From Tigriopus japonicus (taxonomy: Eukaryota; Arthropoda; Copepoda; Harpacticoida; Harpacticidae): DNA of 64,000 bases. Of this stretch, positions 35,501 to 48,800 are shown piece by piece (positions within the stretch are counted from its first letter, which is position 1; each line of letters begins with the position of its first letter). The stretch lies in NCBI GenBank assembly GCA_010645155.1, contig JAAGOF010000251.1, forward strand, positions 160,978 through 224,977. The letters run 5' to 3'. The notes under the pieces are model-generated. The model had not been told where the DNA came from. It ran no database searches and saw only the letters and a list, made by a program, of their open reading frames with translations. The translations under genes were made by a program, and so were the position numbers.

Positions 35501-38500
35501 CCACGTGGACTTCATCAACTTGCTTTACTGCGTTTTATCAGAACATTTGTACATTACTTTCAACATTTCCAGTACGAAAAGAGTGCCAGTTTCTCCTTAA
35601 ACCAACAAAGGTTCTAAGTGACCCCTCTGACAGGTTTTTGCTTGGTTCAAACTCGTGACTAGCAAAATACATTTAAGTTGATAACAAGCTCCATCAACAA
35701 ACAATCGAAATGGGTTGTGGGCTTTTGGTCCCAAACAACGATCGTCTCAACAAGATTAGATTGACGCAACTGTGCTTAAATAGAAAAAGGCGTTGTGATC
35801 CACATTTTTGGGGATAATTAAGGATGTGGAACTCCGCCAGGCTTTTATCTCTAATGAATTCATGGATCATGGCACTTGAACAACCTATGCCAGAAGGGAA
35901 ATTTTCATCTCAAATCATAAAATCAAGCGGTGTTGGATCAAAAAAACTTCAAAAAAACATATTTAGTTAAAATTATCTACTTCGGTGGGCATTCGTTTGG
36001 AAAAACCTAACATGACAAATTAATCGCGCACAGCTTCGAGTGTTAGCAGAAAAGTCGATGGAGTTAAAAAAGTAACCTTTGGTTAGATTTTATTTCATTA
36101 TATACAGTATATATATATATTGATTGATTTTGAGCTTATAATATCCCTTTCTTCTATTAGCATCAAAAAATTATGATCGTTGGATTTTTCATAAGCGTAA
36201 GACTTATTAGGAGAAATTTTCGTGGCTTACCCACAAAACCGCCACACCTCATTTTCTCATGATCAGCCAATCAGTGTTTAGAATCCCATTTGATGCTTCT
36301 AAACCCAATTGTTTTGTTCAAAGGAACAAGCAGTTAAGTTGCAAAGTGGACAAACCACGAAAATATCTACTACTGAATACCTTACGATGATCAAAGATTC
36401 TCGAAAAAGTGTTAATTCAATGACGAAAATCACTCAAGCTTAGGAACTGGTTTTGAGCTAAATGTACGTACACATACGTTAAAATAATGTACTTATATAG
36501 AAAAACACAGGGGCACCGATTAACATTTATACTCATTAAACCTATTCATTTTCTGAGATGATAGAATGAGTTTGAATTGTTTTTGAAGTCCTTAACAAAA
36601 ATACATTTTTATTTTACTACACAGTTTTTTATGTAAGTTTTACAGTTTTACTACACTATCTTACTATACTATACTTTACTATTTTACTTTACTATACCTA
36701 AAAAATGAAGAATTTGTCTGTTATATTTATATTCTAACTTGAACGTTTTTATTTGATTTACCCATTTTTCTACTTTAGTTAACCTATTTTTCTTTCTATT
36801 GTCAACATTCTATCTCATCATTGTGAAGCTAGAGTGGACAAGACAAATAACAATAAAATAAATGAAGCACTTACAGAGGGTGCGAAATTAGGACTACATA
36901 TGTTTCATGGGCCTCCCTGTAAATATTTTTCTCAAGGAATCTTAGGAAAACTGTCGTACGGATCAACTGGGAGCTACTTGACCAACCATGACATCATTAA
37001 AAGTGACCAAGAAGTGGACACATACCATAATTAAGACACCTTATATATGAACAAATCCAATCAACCTCTCTCCCGAATCCTAAATATAAGTGTTCTGGTC
37101 AGAGTGTCAAACTTACTTTGGGCGATTCTTCCGGCCTCAGGATCTCCATCACATTTGGAATGCACCGTGGAACATGACAAATGACAAACATGATCGTGAT
37201 GGCAATCGAAGCTCGAGTGATGCGAGCCTCACGTTTTCGCAACACGTTTTCGCAACTCCGACGCAAATTTTGTTGTGGTTGATCGAAATTCCGACTGGAT
37301 CCGAAATTCCCTACAAAATGAAGAAAACCGCAAATTGGTGCTCGTTGCGTTGTTTTCCGAGAGGGTTGAATTGATCATTAAAAGGCTTTGAATAAGGGGA
37401 GATCGCTGACGGCGATGAAGCTCAGCCTTTCTTTCAAGTCTTTGTTGCTCTGCTCTATCTACTGTACCGAAAGGGCTTTTTCTCCTGTCAAAAGACAACG
37501 TTATCCGGTGTTTTATTTGACTTGTTGCTGGGGATTGTGTCTATTTTTCGTTGCTTTCTTATCGACTAGCAATACCCGGAATTATCTGGGCCCTATTCTT
37601 CGACAAAGTGAGTCTGCCTTTGCTTGTTTTTCTACCCAAACAAAGGCTTTCTCGTTTGTAAAAGAGCCAGTCAACCCTTTGGATTTGTCGGATGGAGTAC
37701 AAACAAAAAATGATAAAGAGAGACCTTTCGAGACCTTTGAAGGACTCCCTAGCGTTTATTTATTTATCCTTCTTGGCATTTTTGTAGGGTTTTGTTTTTT
37801 CTTTGGACGTTTAAAATCAAGTATCTTTAAAACCTTGGAGGGCTTCCAAGTTTTTTTCCTTGGTAACTGCAAACCAAGTAGGAAAAAAACTGCTTCAAAT
37901 TTTTGGACTGCTGACACATTTTGAGTTTATTCCGAGGACATACAATTTTGCAAAAAATGATCTCTTAAGTTGTGCAACCCTTAAAAGGCTCCAATCTGGT
38001 ATTAGAAAATTCCGTTTACCTTGTGTACTACCGCAATGTAGAAATGGAGTAATGTAACCTTGTAATAAAAATCCGGACAAATTTGATCCTACTTACTCAG
38101 AAGAAGTGAGGAGGCCCTTCGTTGAAGAGTTGGCCTTCGTTGTTCCAATTGATGAGCATTAATGCGATGAGCACCGCCCAAAGTACTCGTGCTACTACTT
38201 CTGAAAGTAGTGATTGAGGCTCTTGTCAAGTTGTGGGAATGGTTCATGGCCCGATAGATGATGTAATTCATGATGCCCATCGTCAGGAACGGAATAATCA
38301 TGTTGACCACGAGGTTCATGGAGTTGACGTACACCTGGAATGATATTTCATTTGTGACCTGTCACTTGATATTTTTAAAGCCAGGTTCAGTTTCAGTTCT
38401 TTTAACCCTACTTTTATTTCTGAATTGGTTTACTTGATGGCATAATCGCGTCGGAGGAATTACTTGAATTGAGAGTAAGTCCTACTAAAATGGCTCGTCA

Positions 38501-41500
38501 GTCATCACACTTAAATTATGGTGTTGGGTTCAATGAAGATTAAAGCAGATCATGTCATTAATATCTACGAGTAAAAAGTATTTTTTATGTTATACGTATA
38601 CAGTTTAGTGACTTGAATAGGATTAAGCTCAAGAAAAAAGAAAATGAAAAATGCTTCAACCTAATGCTCTTCAGAGGACTCTGTATTTTGTTGCGAATTT
38701 TGCTTTCTAGAAAATCTTGCATTGTTTGTCAGGCTGATCCATCTAAAATTTCAACCACTCTGGGTTCTTCAACATACTCACATATTGTGCATTCGTCTCC
38801 CGACAACGCTTAACAAAGTTTCATTTTGACTAGAAGCCGTATTGTTTCGCAACAAGAAAAAAAAACCTTTGTGTCATAATGTCGAAAATGAAGTGTGTTA
38901 TTAATTTCTTTGCGGCAAGAAACTTGTCTTGGTTAACTCGGCCATTTTCATTACATGGGTGGGCACAATGGTTCTCAGCAATGGAACCACACTGGATCAA
39001 GACGTCCCCTTTATTTCTTCTTTTGATAAGAACTTGCTGAAAGTTCGTGGTCTCGAATAGAGCCACTATAATAAAAGAGTACGTGCAAACGTTTTGTTTT
39101 TGTTCCAGTGATCCCATTTTCTCCACTTAAGCAATGGAAGAAAATTGCCAAAAGTTCATGAAAACACAAGCATGTAAAAAGAACATGCCACACAAGCATT
39201 AAGATTTCAGAAAACGTGCAAGGCTTTGAAAAAGGTGAAGCCACATGTTGACGCGCGTAATTACCGGTGTATAGCTCGGGTGTGCCAAAATCAAGCAAGT
39301 CAATTTAATGGCCATTGAGTGTACTCTCTGTATACAGTAACATTTGAACGCTGCTGTTGTACTGAGAGTGTACTCTAAGAATACTTGAGCTAATTGAACT
39401 AACATGTGGCCTCTAGGCTTGCAATTTTTGGTGATGTTTCCTTGGTTTCTCTAACTATGTGGAGACGCTTGGTTATGTACGTATGTTTAATGCGATGCAT
39501 TGACATCAATATCGTCACAAAAATTAAGTTACTGGTGGTAGGGGCTTAAAAACTTATGGCAAATCTTACAAAGACACGACTCTGTTGTGTTTAGATGGTA
39601 CGATTGGAGTTTGCAGAGGTCTGAGTGGTTCAAATCGAAAATTTCGCGGCAAACCTCTGATCTATATTTTGGATTGCAAGGGATTGAGTTGATTGTCCTG
39701 CTCCTCCAAAACTCCAAAACTTATAAGTGAGAACTATTGATGTACTACGCGTACTCCTTCAATTATAGTGGCTCTAGTCTCTGGAGAAAGCCGTAAATGG
39801 CAGATGGTCTCTTTGCTTGTGTTCCCTTTTGGGGACCGAACATCCGTTACATAACTTTCCATCTGAGTTTTTATTCTCCAGAGGCCGGATAAAAGAGCTA
39901 TTTATGTGAGCAAATGTGATTAGTTCTGTTTGTAAATAAAAATATTTAATAAAATATTTGAAATGCTGGTATCAAAGATTCCAATAAAACGGTCTCTGAT
40001 TTTCTCTTAAATTATCCTCACATTTTATCATATCTGCCATAATGATATGACATAACTTTTGGGATTGACTAAGAGACGCTTACCGAACCTTTCTATAGAT
40101 AATTTCTATGAGATCTTGATGGAAAAAGGATTGCCCAAGGTCTTACTTAGTCAACTTGACAATGATTAGTTATATAAACAAGTCTGCCCAGATTGTTTTA
40201 CTCAGGGAATTGATTGGCAAAGGGTAGCTATCATTTAACCATTAACATATCCCTCAACCTTTTTGAAATTAAAAGATAGAGTTCGAACCAATTTGGGCAT
40301 TACTCCAATTATTGCCTCATATCTACATGACTCAATAATAACTCGGGCAAAAAATGTGCAAAAATCAATATCGAGCTTTTAGTGAACATGGTTGTTTACA
40401 AAATCAAAAGCAATGTTTTTCTCCAAACGCTTTTAGTTGTTCTCATTTCTAATTGCAAAGAAGGTTAAAATCCGACTACATTCCGTAATCTTTGACTAAA
40501 GATTGAACTTAGATGAAGAAAAAACACGTCCTTCATTTTATCAACGTTTTAGTAGCCATCATTGAAACTTATAATGGTTAGTTTTCCGTGCAATCAAATA
40601 ATAATCAGGCCGCATACTACTTCATGTTCAATAAGATTAGATTAATGCAATCAGAACCTTGGAGAGTTAAAATAAATCCTTTTTCTTAACAAAATCACTG
40701 GACTCAAAATAAGAGTGAATGGATGTACACTTGAATTTATTTTTAACATACGTTTCAATGACACTACTGTGGGCTCCTTTTCCCTCCAAACGAAAAAAAA
40801 AACGTTCCAAATTAGATCAACTTCAAAGATGCTGAACTTTTCTGTTCATTTCGGGTTCGGGTTGTTTTGAAAAATGATTAATAGATTGGCAAAAGGAAAA
40901 GTAAGGCCTTTGAAAATTGATTAGCTTAAGCTCATTCAATTTTCGATGACACAAAAAAGTTTGGGTGTGCGATACTATTATTACTAGGCTTTATGAGTTT
41001 GAAGAAAAGTTTGTACTAGACAAAAATACATACTCTTCTTCTCATCTTCTTCTTCTCATCAACAAACAAAATTTACGGCAAGTTTTGAGCAGGAAAGTTT
41101 TGCAATAGTGCTCAAAAATAAAAAGGAGAACACCATACTAATCAAATTGGAAAGGAATTGATTTTGGTCAATTTTGTTATTTTTTTCGCGATAATGTGGA
41201 CCTATTTTTATGGGAAACTAAGCAAAGGAAATGTACAGAAAGATCTGGATTTCAATCAATCGCTTCACCTCTAAAAATTGGTTATTTCGAGAACTCAAAT
41301 AAAAACATTGTCTCATTTTGTCATTTCCCCTATTTTTCAAACTTTCAAGGACAGAGTTGAGAAGTGGAAAGTGGAGCAAGAAAGTAAATATTTGCGAATT
41401 GTTTGACATTAATTCTCCCAATACTTGAGAAATTTCTAGTACGAAGCGTTTCATTGCCAACAAATTCAGTGTATGGCAAAGGGCTAAAAACAGTTACAAA

Positions 41501-44500
41501 ACAATAGGGAAAACTAAGGTCGAACTGAATTCATATCATAGTTTCGCAATTGATACTTGAAACTCACCATGATGTAGAGCGGGTTTTTCCTTATTTCAGT
41601 GATGGACAACGAGTAGAATTGGACCTCTTCCAATTGGTCACACCTTTCAGGATGGGATTGATTGGACCGAGTGTCATTGGCCAAGCTCGAATTGGACAGA
41701 CTCGTCCAATCACACAAGGACAGAACGGTAAACTCGAAAAATCGAGGTATATTGTAGCCAACGGCCAGGATCAAGACCGGGATCACGAAAACTTTGGCCT
41801 TGATGTTGTGCTTCTGAATGAAGAAAGGCATTCGAATGGAGAGGAACCGCTCAATAGTGATGGCCACGGTTGTGTAACAAGAGGCTGTGAGCATGATCTA
41901 AAAGAAAGACACAGAGATGACACATGAGAAATTCCACAATGATGGCATTGGCACTCATGAATGGTTGGTCTATATATAGATGTCGAATTCTTCCACGTCA
42001 TGGAACTTACCTGAGTGATAGGGATCAGAAATGGAATGGTGTGAAGAAGGATCCCATTGCGATAGTTCTCACTGAATTGCGGGAGAGCAAAGCACAGAAT
42101 GTCCAAAACGAGATGGAAGAAGTCGTAGACGGCCAAAGAGCACATTAGGAGATGGAAATTCCGCATTACCTTCATTGAGGGAACAAATAGGGTTAGAAGG
42201 GCTTGAAAGGAGGAACCAATGGAATGGATTCGGAAGGTATGGAGATGACAAGTGTTAGTATTCTTGGAAGAATGGAGGTACATTCATTGGTAAACCTTTT
42301 GGTTATGGAAGAGTTGAAACTACAATACAATCAAAGCTGGATATAAGAATAACTCTTGTTTTGTGAATATTCTGTATTTCGATACTAAATATTTTATTCT
42401 ATACTAGAATATTTTCTTTACTAAAAAAATAAAGTTAGTATTGTGAACCTCTTGAAATGTTTTATTGGTGGTGATGTAATGTAGTGGACGTTAAAAGAAC
42501 GTTACAACTGTTCCGTCTAAATATTTTAGACCTGAATAAGTCAATCTCAAACTTGAAATTCAACAAAGTGGTCACCTTTAAGGTCATATCACAGAGTTGG
42601 CAGAGAGGAGACGCTGGGGCAGACAGGCCTCAAACTTGAAATTCAACAAAGTGGTCACCTTTAAGGTCATATCACAGAGTTGGCAGAGAGGAGACGCTGG
42701 GGCAGACAGGCCTATCATTTTGTTGGACAATTTTCAGGCCCCAGCTGACCTTTGGCTGTGACGTTTTCCAAGGAGTTGTGCCCAAACTAGTTCGTTTCGT
42801 TTGTAGGGTTGAAGTAGGGGTGGGCGAGAAGCCGGTGTTGGTGCCAAGGTGTTGACACCAACTTTTTGGGCTTTCGGTGTCGGCATCAATACCAGGTCTC
42901 TGGTGCTGACGTATAAGGCTTCAAGAGTTTTTGAAAAACGTACTGCCCGCCCAAAAACTTGATCCCAATTTTGATTGTAAATGTGAAGAACTAAACAAAA
43001 TCCAATATCATCATTTTTGGTTCCATCATAAACATAAACGCAATGCAAGAAAATCACACACCCAGCTAGGGCATTGTAAAATGTAAGCTTATTTTCCCTC
43101 TCTCCAATTTATGTTGCACTAACATGGACTTAAATGTCTTTAGAATGCGTAGGTCTGTCATAACTGGTGCTCCATATTACAGTCCAAAAGGGCACATTTT
43201 GTTTGACTTAGTTATAAGGAACACGGTATCTGTGTCAGTGTCAACACCACGACGTTGATTGGCAACTTCAACACAAGTGCCGGTGTCGGCGTGGGTGTCA
43301 ACCTTGCGGTGTCGGTGTCGGAGTCGAGGGCAAAATTGCCGCTGTCACCCACCCCTAGGTTGAAGTCAGGGTCACTTGTTGTTTATTTGGGCACAACTTA
43401 AGTACTAATCTTCGGAAATATCAAGTTTTCACTTGCAACCTTGGCTCTTCAACAGCTGTAACTCATCCAACAAAAAATTCCGTATATCCGCCCTGTGGGT
43501 CATACGTATAATGGCTCTCTTCTTTTTCAGAGTATTCCACAATTTCGGTGGGTCTGTCTTTTCATCAAATCCGCATCTTCATCAAATACTTTCCGAATTA
43601 TCTTGCCTTAATCCAGTTCTTTGATCACCTCTTGAGAATAATTAGGCGCAAAACGATGGAGATCGATGGTTGTTTCAGAGGCAGGACAGAAATAGCTTTC
43701 ACTCGAATCCGAGTCAATGGACGTTTTCAATCAAACGTTTTCAATCAAACGTAAACTTTGGGGTTGCTTACCTATGGCGCCAACTATTTTTCCACGAGTT
43801 CGTGAAGCTCCGTTTGGCTTAACTGAGAGTCAGCTGTTGCAAGTTTTTAAGACTCTGGAAGTGCATTTGCTTTCGCGACATTCAAAATGGTATTAAATGC
43901 AACTTTTTTTTTCTTTTTTTTTTGGGGGGGGGGGGATTTTTTACTACCGCTACAAGGAATGGGATTCCCTGTAAAGAGAGGTAATGATTAATATAGTTTA
44001 TATAATTAACATTTATACGAAATTTGATCTACCAATGAGTTACTGTTGGCAGATCTGCACAACCCTTGAATAGTGGGTTGGTCAGGAATAGTATTTAAAA
44101 ATTTGTCCAATCCTGCCTTAAATGTTGTCAGAGGATCAGCTCCTACATATTCCCGACGAAGACTAATGGGTAACAAATTGAACAATGAAGGAGCCTCTCT
44201 TGGAGGTGCTCTCAGAGCGCATGTAAAACCTCTACGATCGCTACAACTGATCTCAAATCCTGGGTTAGGACAGAGCCCAGAAATGCTCTTGAAAACATAC
44301 AGTATCAGATACCTTTCATACCTTCTCTGAGGACTGTACAGGCCTAACTTCTAGATCCTTAACAATCTATTCGCCATAATCAAGTAAAGTTTATACAATG
44401 TGTGTAGAAAATCATCACTAATTTGTTCTTTTCAAAAACCTGCTTTTCAAAAAAAAACTTGTTCTATCGGAAGATGGCGGTACTAAGACCTTTATTTTAA

Positions 44501-45800
44501 AGTTGGAGACGTTTACTCGAAAATATCCATTCCGCATCAAATCACAAGTTACATTATTATAATGAATGTAATGCCAACTATTTGCAACTTGACGTTTAGT
44601 GCCTGGTTTATTTGGACATTCCAAAAACCTACAAACTATTTATGGTCTTGTTTTTCAACCAAAAATGTAGAAAAATAATACGTAGAATAGTCAAATTTAG
44701 AAACGTTTGTAAGTGGTTATTGAGATGCACAGAAGTCGCCATTGATCGGCAACTATTTTGATAAGCTTTTGTAAAAAGGTGTACAAGGTATTGTTTAAAT
44801 TACAGGTGACACAATTATTACATAAAGTTCGGCTTAAAGTAGCAAATGAAGTTGGCTGTTTTTACAATGTTTTTTTAAAGGATTCAAAGTTTCTCCCATA
44901 GTTTGAATTGATCTGGTCTTTCAGCATATTTCATGTCAAAATCCAAAATTGTATGAAAGCATTTTATTGAGCCATCTAATGTACTGATGGGTTTGAAATT
45001 TTCAGTGCTCCTAATTTTGACTCAGGGTTTTTGTCACTACCCTTTCAAAAAGTCTGCACTTAGTAAGCTTTCTGACCCAAAAGTATAAAAATTCGCCTAA
45101 AGTTCATTGTTCGAGATGATCATGGCTATCCACCCGATTACTATTGATTTGAATTAACATCAAACACTAAAATTCAGGCATATCTTTATTTTTTGGTTGA
45201 TCAATGCACGCACCAAAGAGCACTACTTCATTTATCGGACCTATTTCAGATGTTCAATATAAAAAATAATAATGCCATGCCGCATGGGTTGTAAAAGTAC
45301 ATTTTTTCGGATGTATCTCTATACTTCTTTGTCACTCTGTTTTCATTTTTTCACACCAGACCAATCGAAAAATGCATAGTACAATCTATTATCCAAGGTC
45401 TGAGGATGATATCCCTCGATTGATGGAGGCGAATGTGGCAGTTCTTTGATCATTTGCGGGGAATTACCAGATTAATATCCAAGTCCATTCCATATAGGTT
45501 CAAACTAGTATTAACAACCATTGTCGCACTCACCTGTTTCTTAAAGAGAATGTACAAAGCAAACACGTTGATAAAAAGACCAAGTGATCCAATGGTGAGG
45601 ATGCCTAAACCTTCGATGACAAATTGTGATGTGCGAATCAGCTTCGGCCAAAATAGGTCTTCATCCTCACTTGATGGCAGGTCAGAACTAGCCTCTGTGG
45701 TGGTCAGATATTGAATGGTACTGGTTGTGTTCATGTTTGGTGGGAAACCCGAATCTGTGGTCTGTTCGGGAAAGGAAAATTGGCTGAGTGTACTCATCAT
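26574..45800 (-). CDS. Class A neuropeptide GPCR, FMRFamide-receptor-like
   Basis: Seven-transmembrane peptide receptor of the rhodopsin class. Exons in order: 45800-45534, 42169-42011, 41897-41568, 38334-38097, 37310-37117, 27981-27879, 26887-26574. Phases agree at every join, giving 534 residues and a TAA stop. The acidic Ser/Thr-rich N-terminus carries N-glycosylation sites. TM1 ends in NVFALYILF; TM2 is in LLMCSLAVYD. TM3 ends in ERF, in place of the common DRY. Loop 2 carries NSS, NDT and NQS sequons. TM5 is NLVVNMIIPFLTMGIMNYII. TM6 contains FVICHVPR, the CHxPR pattern seen in FMRFamide-receptor relatives. TM7 has NSAFNFLFY in place of NPxxY. A basic stretch KRKQ follows, then a C-tail of about 105 residues. 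The exon 2 acceptor (tgaag|GTAATG) and the last exon are the weakest calls. The ligand cannot be told from sequence. Introns hold several transposons. Confidence 0.88.
29633..32001. mobile_element. 2.4-kb non-coding TIR element with 9-bp target duplication
   Basis: Flanked by GGCTCAACC at 29624-29632 and 32002-32010. Inverted ends of about 70 bp read ATGGACCTCTAGAGATATGG on the left and, reversed from the right, ACGGACATCTAGAGATATGG. A sub-terminal block TGACCGRGAGCAGGCCGAT is shared by both ends. The 2.2-kb interior is AT-rich with no frame longer than about 70 codons and no recognisable transposase. A 9-bp duplication suggests a Mutator-like relative, but the superfamily is not established. 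It sits in GPCR intron 5. Confidence 0.85.
32601..33052. mobile_element. Fold-back element (CAAGAASCACTG family), copy B
   Basis: A 452-bp copy, the same length as copy A, flanked by CGAGAGC on both sides (32594-32600, 33053-33059). The palindromic centre near 32820 reads CCACAAAAGGGCGAGTTCAT. It lies in GPCR intron 5. Confidence 0.88.
34813..35276. mobile_element. Fold-back element (CAAGAASCACTG family), copy C
   Basis: A 464-bp copy flanked by GTCTAGT (34806-34812) and ATCTAGT (35277-35283), six of seven bases matching. It begins CAAGAAGCGCTGG. The right end is slightly mutated (TTCCGG for TTCTTG). It lies in GPCR intron 5. Confidence 0.82.
36098..36122. repeat. TA microsatellite
   Basis: Short run of alternating TA in GPCR intron 5. 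A looser TTTACTA-rich tract follows at about 36610-36700. Confidence 0.7.
37388..37924 (+). other. Open frame of 178 codons, possibly not a gene
   Basis: An uninterrupted plus-strand frame in GPCR intron 4, antisense to that gene. It has two hydrophobic stretches, including SVYLFILLGIFVGFCFFFG near residue 125, and basic ends. It matches no family I recognise and has no clear start context. In AT-rich DNA a chance frame of this size is plausible. It is listed only because it is the longest unexplained frame here. Confidence 0.15.
38335..41567. other. GPCR intron 3, no gene seen
   Basis: AT-rich. A weak 150-bp inverted repeat lies at 39775-39920 (GGCTCTAGTCTCTGGAGAA against TTCTCCAGAGGCC). 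Nothing else is recognisable. Confidence 0.5.
42546..42711. repeat. Perfect tandem duplication, 83-bp unit, two copies
   Basis: Two identical 83-bp units, each beginning CTCAAACTTGAAATTCAAC and ending GGGGCAGACAGGC. Identity implies a recent duplication or an assembly artefact. It lies in GPCR intron 1, just upstream of a hAT-like element. Confidence 0.9.
42815..43357. mobile_element. hAT-like non-autonomous element with perfect 8-bp duplication
   Basis: A 543-bp element flanked by GGTTGAAG at 42807-42814 and 43358-43365. Ends are TAGGGGTGGGCGA and, reversed from the right, TAGGGGTGGGTGA. The sub-terminal sequence is an irregular GGTGTCGGxGTCGG repeat. No coding capacity. Relatives of its two ends occur at 12839 and 14640. 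Confidence 0.88.
43921..44380 (-). pseudogene. Non-LTR retrotransposon 3' end (C-terminal ORF2 plus tail)
   Basis: The minus strand from about 44380 reads LYSPQRRYERYLILYVFKSI, then SGLCPNPGFEI and LFNLLPISLRREYVGADP, then FKAGLDKFLNTIPDQP. This is the C-terminal region common after the reverse transcriptase domain of CR1/RTE-type LINEs. It stops at 44006 after SLVDQISYKC. The tail then contains the GGGAATCCCATTCCTTGTAG block and ends in a C-rich run. One in-frame stop precedes the SPQRR block. It is a 5'-truncated dead copy in GPCR intron 1. Confidence 0.8.
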
Positions 45801-48800
45801 ACTGGATCTGGAATAAAGGGCATGGTCTTGTTTAGAGTCTTTGACATCACGGTGTGTCGAGTTGTCAGTTAGGCTTAATGTATAATCAGAAAGGTTTTGT
45901 TGGGACAGTTGACAAAAAACTTGATACGAAAGTTATTTAAGCAACGGTTGCACGATGACATCAAAAAAAAATAAAAGCAATGACTTAAAGGAACAAAAGA
46001 CTTACTAATAAGTGGGAAAATTTGGATACATGTTACAATTTTTAATTAACCACTAGGAAATTCCCGCTAATCTCCAATGTCTGAAAAAAATGGGTTAGTG
46101 AAATCTTCACTAAGGGGTAAAAATTCAAGAAAACGTGCTAAATCTTTTTTAGAGGAGTGGAATTTTCGTTGGCAAAAACAGCAAACTTGTTATTTAGCTT
46201 TTTTCGACAAAAAAGTTTGTAGAGTAGTTAAAAGATGCCAAAATTTTCCCGAAAAAAATTGCCCCATAAGGCCAAAGATTTTCTCGAAAAAAATGCGTCC
46301 TACCAAAAAATGTGCAAAATATCTCAAATGATTTCCTTATTATTCTCAAATAATTGAGACTAATCACTCAAAGTCACAAAATAGTTAAAAATGATCAAAA
46401 GAAAAATGTTAGGAATTTACAATTTCACTTAAAATTCATTTTTCCAATCCCTAATACTGACATGGCCTCATGAAAAAGGCCTTGCACAATAACCTCTACA
46501 CAGATTCCACCTTGTACAATTTCATTAATACTATTGTAGTCGTACATAAAACGTCTTTCACTCTGAATAAAACATTTCTTCAACAACCAGCATTGTCCAT
46601 GATTTTATAACCATACATATTCACAAATTTTTCATACAGTGAGTCTTTTTCCCTCGATGAATCTGTTGCCAGAAATGCACTTTGAACTTGACGGAAAATA
46701 ATGCCAATGAACAGTCTTTGATCCTCAAACACCGTGAGCTATCGAGGTTAATATCCTGTCAGATGAATGGAAAGCTCATCAATGGGTCGGCCACTTAAGT
46801 CTCCCCAATATAACGAACTTGATCTACTACTACATTGACATACACGAGATGTTTCATCAAGACAATCCTAATTCGGTTACCGGGGATATGATAAAGTCCT
46901 CGAAGACACATGATATCTACATCAAACGAGAAACGGGATTTGATGATGAAAGATAGGTGGGGAGTTATATTTCTGTCAGTTTTAGAAAGAATAATTGATT
47001 AAGATTCCAATTATGAAAGTTCAATGAACATGAATTGCATTCTGATCATGGTAAGTGTAAAACCCATTGCATTTTCGGCTTTTCTTGATCTGAAGAGTGG
47101 GTTTTCATCTCTTGAAATGGTTTTAAAGCCGCGAAAGGAAATGACTTATTTCTCGTCTCATTCCTTGATGGAAAGATTTTATAAATTTCGAAATCAAGCA
47201 TTATTGCTCTTGCATTGAACGAGTGTTGATATTGAGATCCTTATTTTAGAAATCCACTCTTTTGTATCCATGACTTTTCCTGAGTATTTTTGGCTTCTAC
47301 GTCTTATCAACTTTTGGGTATCGTTTTTCAATTCCATTGAATCAAAAATTTGACATTGTCAAGGTTAATTGGAAATCAGAGAACAAATTTATCAGTGTGT
47401 GCTTATGAAGAAAACATTTTTTCTTGCTTAGGAATTGCCAGATTTTGTCGCCAGAAACAACCATGAATGTGCCTAAGGGGAAAAATACTGATAGAACAGC
47501 TTCTGTTTTCACTATTCCTGTCATAATAATGAAGGATTCCACTTGTCAAAGAAATTACTAGAACATTGTTGTTTTCATTCCACATTTAGAAACCTGTTGA
47601 ACGTGTGGAAAAACAAAATATCCTCAAATGGAAGACCAAACAAAACATTGCTTGTCGATTAACAAGCTTTGCTGTGGGAAACCATCTGGAAATATTTGAA
47701 ATTGCAATAGAACCCTTCAATTCTTCAATTTTCATAGAAGGTGAATTGAAGGATTCCAATAAAGTTATTCTGTCACGAAAATCTTTATTTTTGGCACAAG
47801 GTTTGCCTAACTCCCATATTTTGAATGAAGAATCAAACTGGAAGAGAAATGGGTCACATTAGCTTGTTTCGATTTCTAAGTCCAATTTTGAGGTTAAATT
47901 TTAGACATTGACCACATTAAAAAACTGAAGTCTTGAAATCCCCTCTACATTCTATAAATAATTTTATTTCAGTTCCACTTTTTATCTTGTTCCACTCTCT
48001 ATATCATGTTCCATGCGTACATAACAAATATGCTTTCAAAAAAAAATTCTAAAGGCAAAATAAGGAAAACAAAGCTCTTTCCTCTTTTGAAACAGCCTTT
48101 GTTATTGTTCCAAAAAACCATTTGCTTCAAAAACCCAGCTACTTATTCCATTAAGAATAAAATCTAATAAGCTAGTCTCTTATTGACCGCAGTCCAATTG
48201 AGTATTCTGAGCTATAGAGTCCACGACAAATATTGGGGGATCCATCAAGAGGATGGGACCATCATTTCTCCAAGGTCCTTAGGGTGTTTGTGTCCACTGT
48301 ACTGATCTCAGTCTATCCCCAATAGGTCTCTATGAAGGTTTTGATTTAAAGCTAATAACAGAATACTATATCCAATAACTTTCCATTTTTTAAACAAGAT
48401 ATATTTTAGAAAGTGTAGATCAGTACCTCTTGATCAATTCAAGTGAAGCGTGAGAGATCCAGAGATTAAAAAATCTGAACAATGGCCTTTTACGAGCGTG
48501 TTCCTATTGTTAATGGTGGCATCAATGGTGTCTCTCATTCTAAAAGAAGACCCAATACACATGGTGTCACGTAAATGGGAAAGAAAGAGGTAGACTCAAG
48601 GTGCTGAAGATGCAACTTTCATCTAAATTGGGCAGTATCAGGATCAGCAAGAAAAAAATGCTATATTGTAATATGGATGGTTGCGTCAAAAAGAGTTGAA
48701 ATATTTGGGATTCAGTTTCGTGAATAGAGGAGTTTTCTTTTTTGGTTTATCCTTTAATTTCACTTTGTTCATTTCATTGCTCCATGATTGAAAAAATAGA

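Noticed and set aside
46077..46331. 84-codon lysine- and cysteine-containing frame
   Set aside because: Composition follows AT-rich low-complexity DNA and no zinc-binding spacing repeats.
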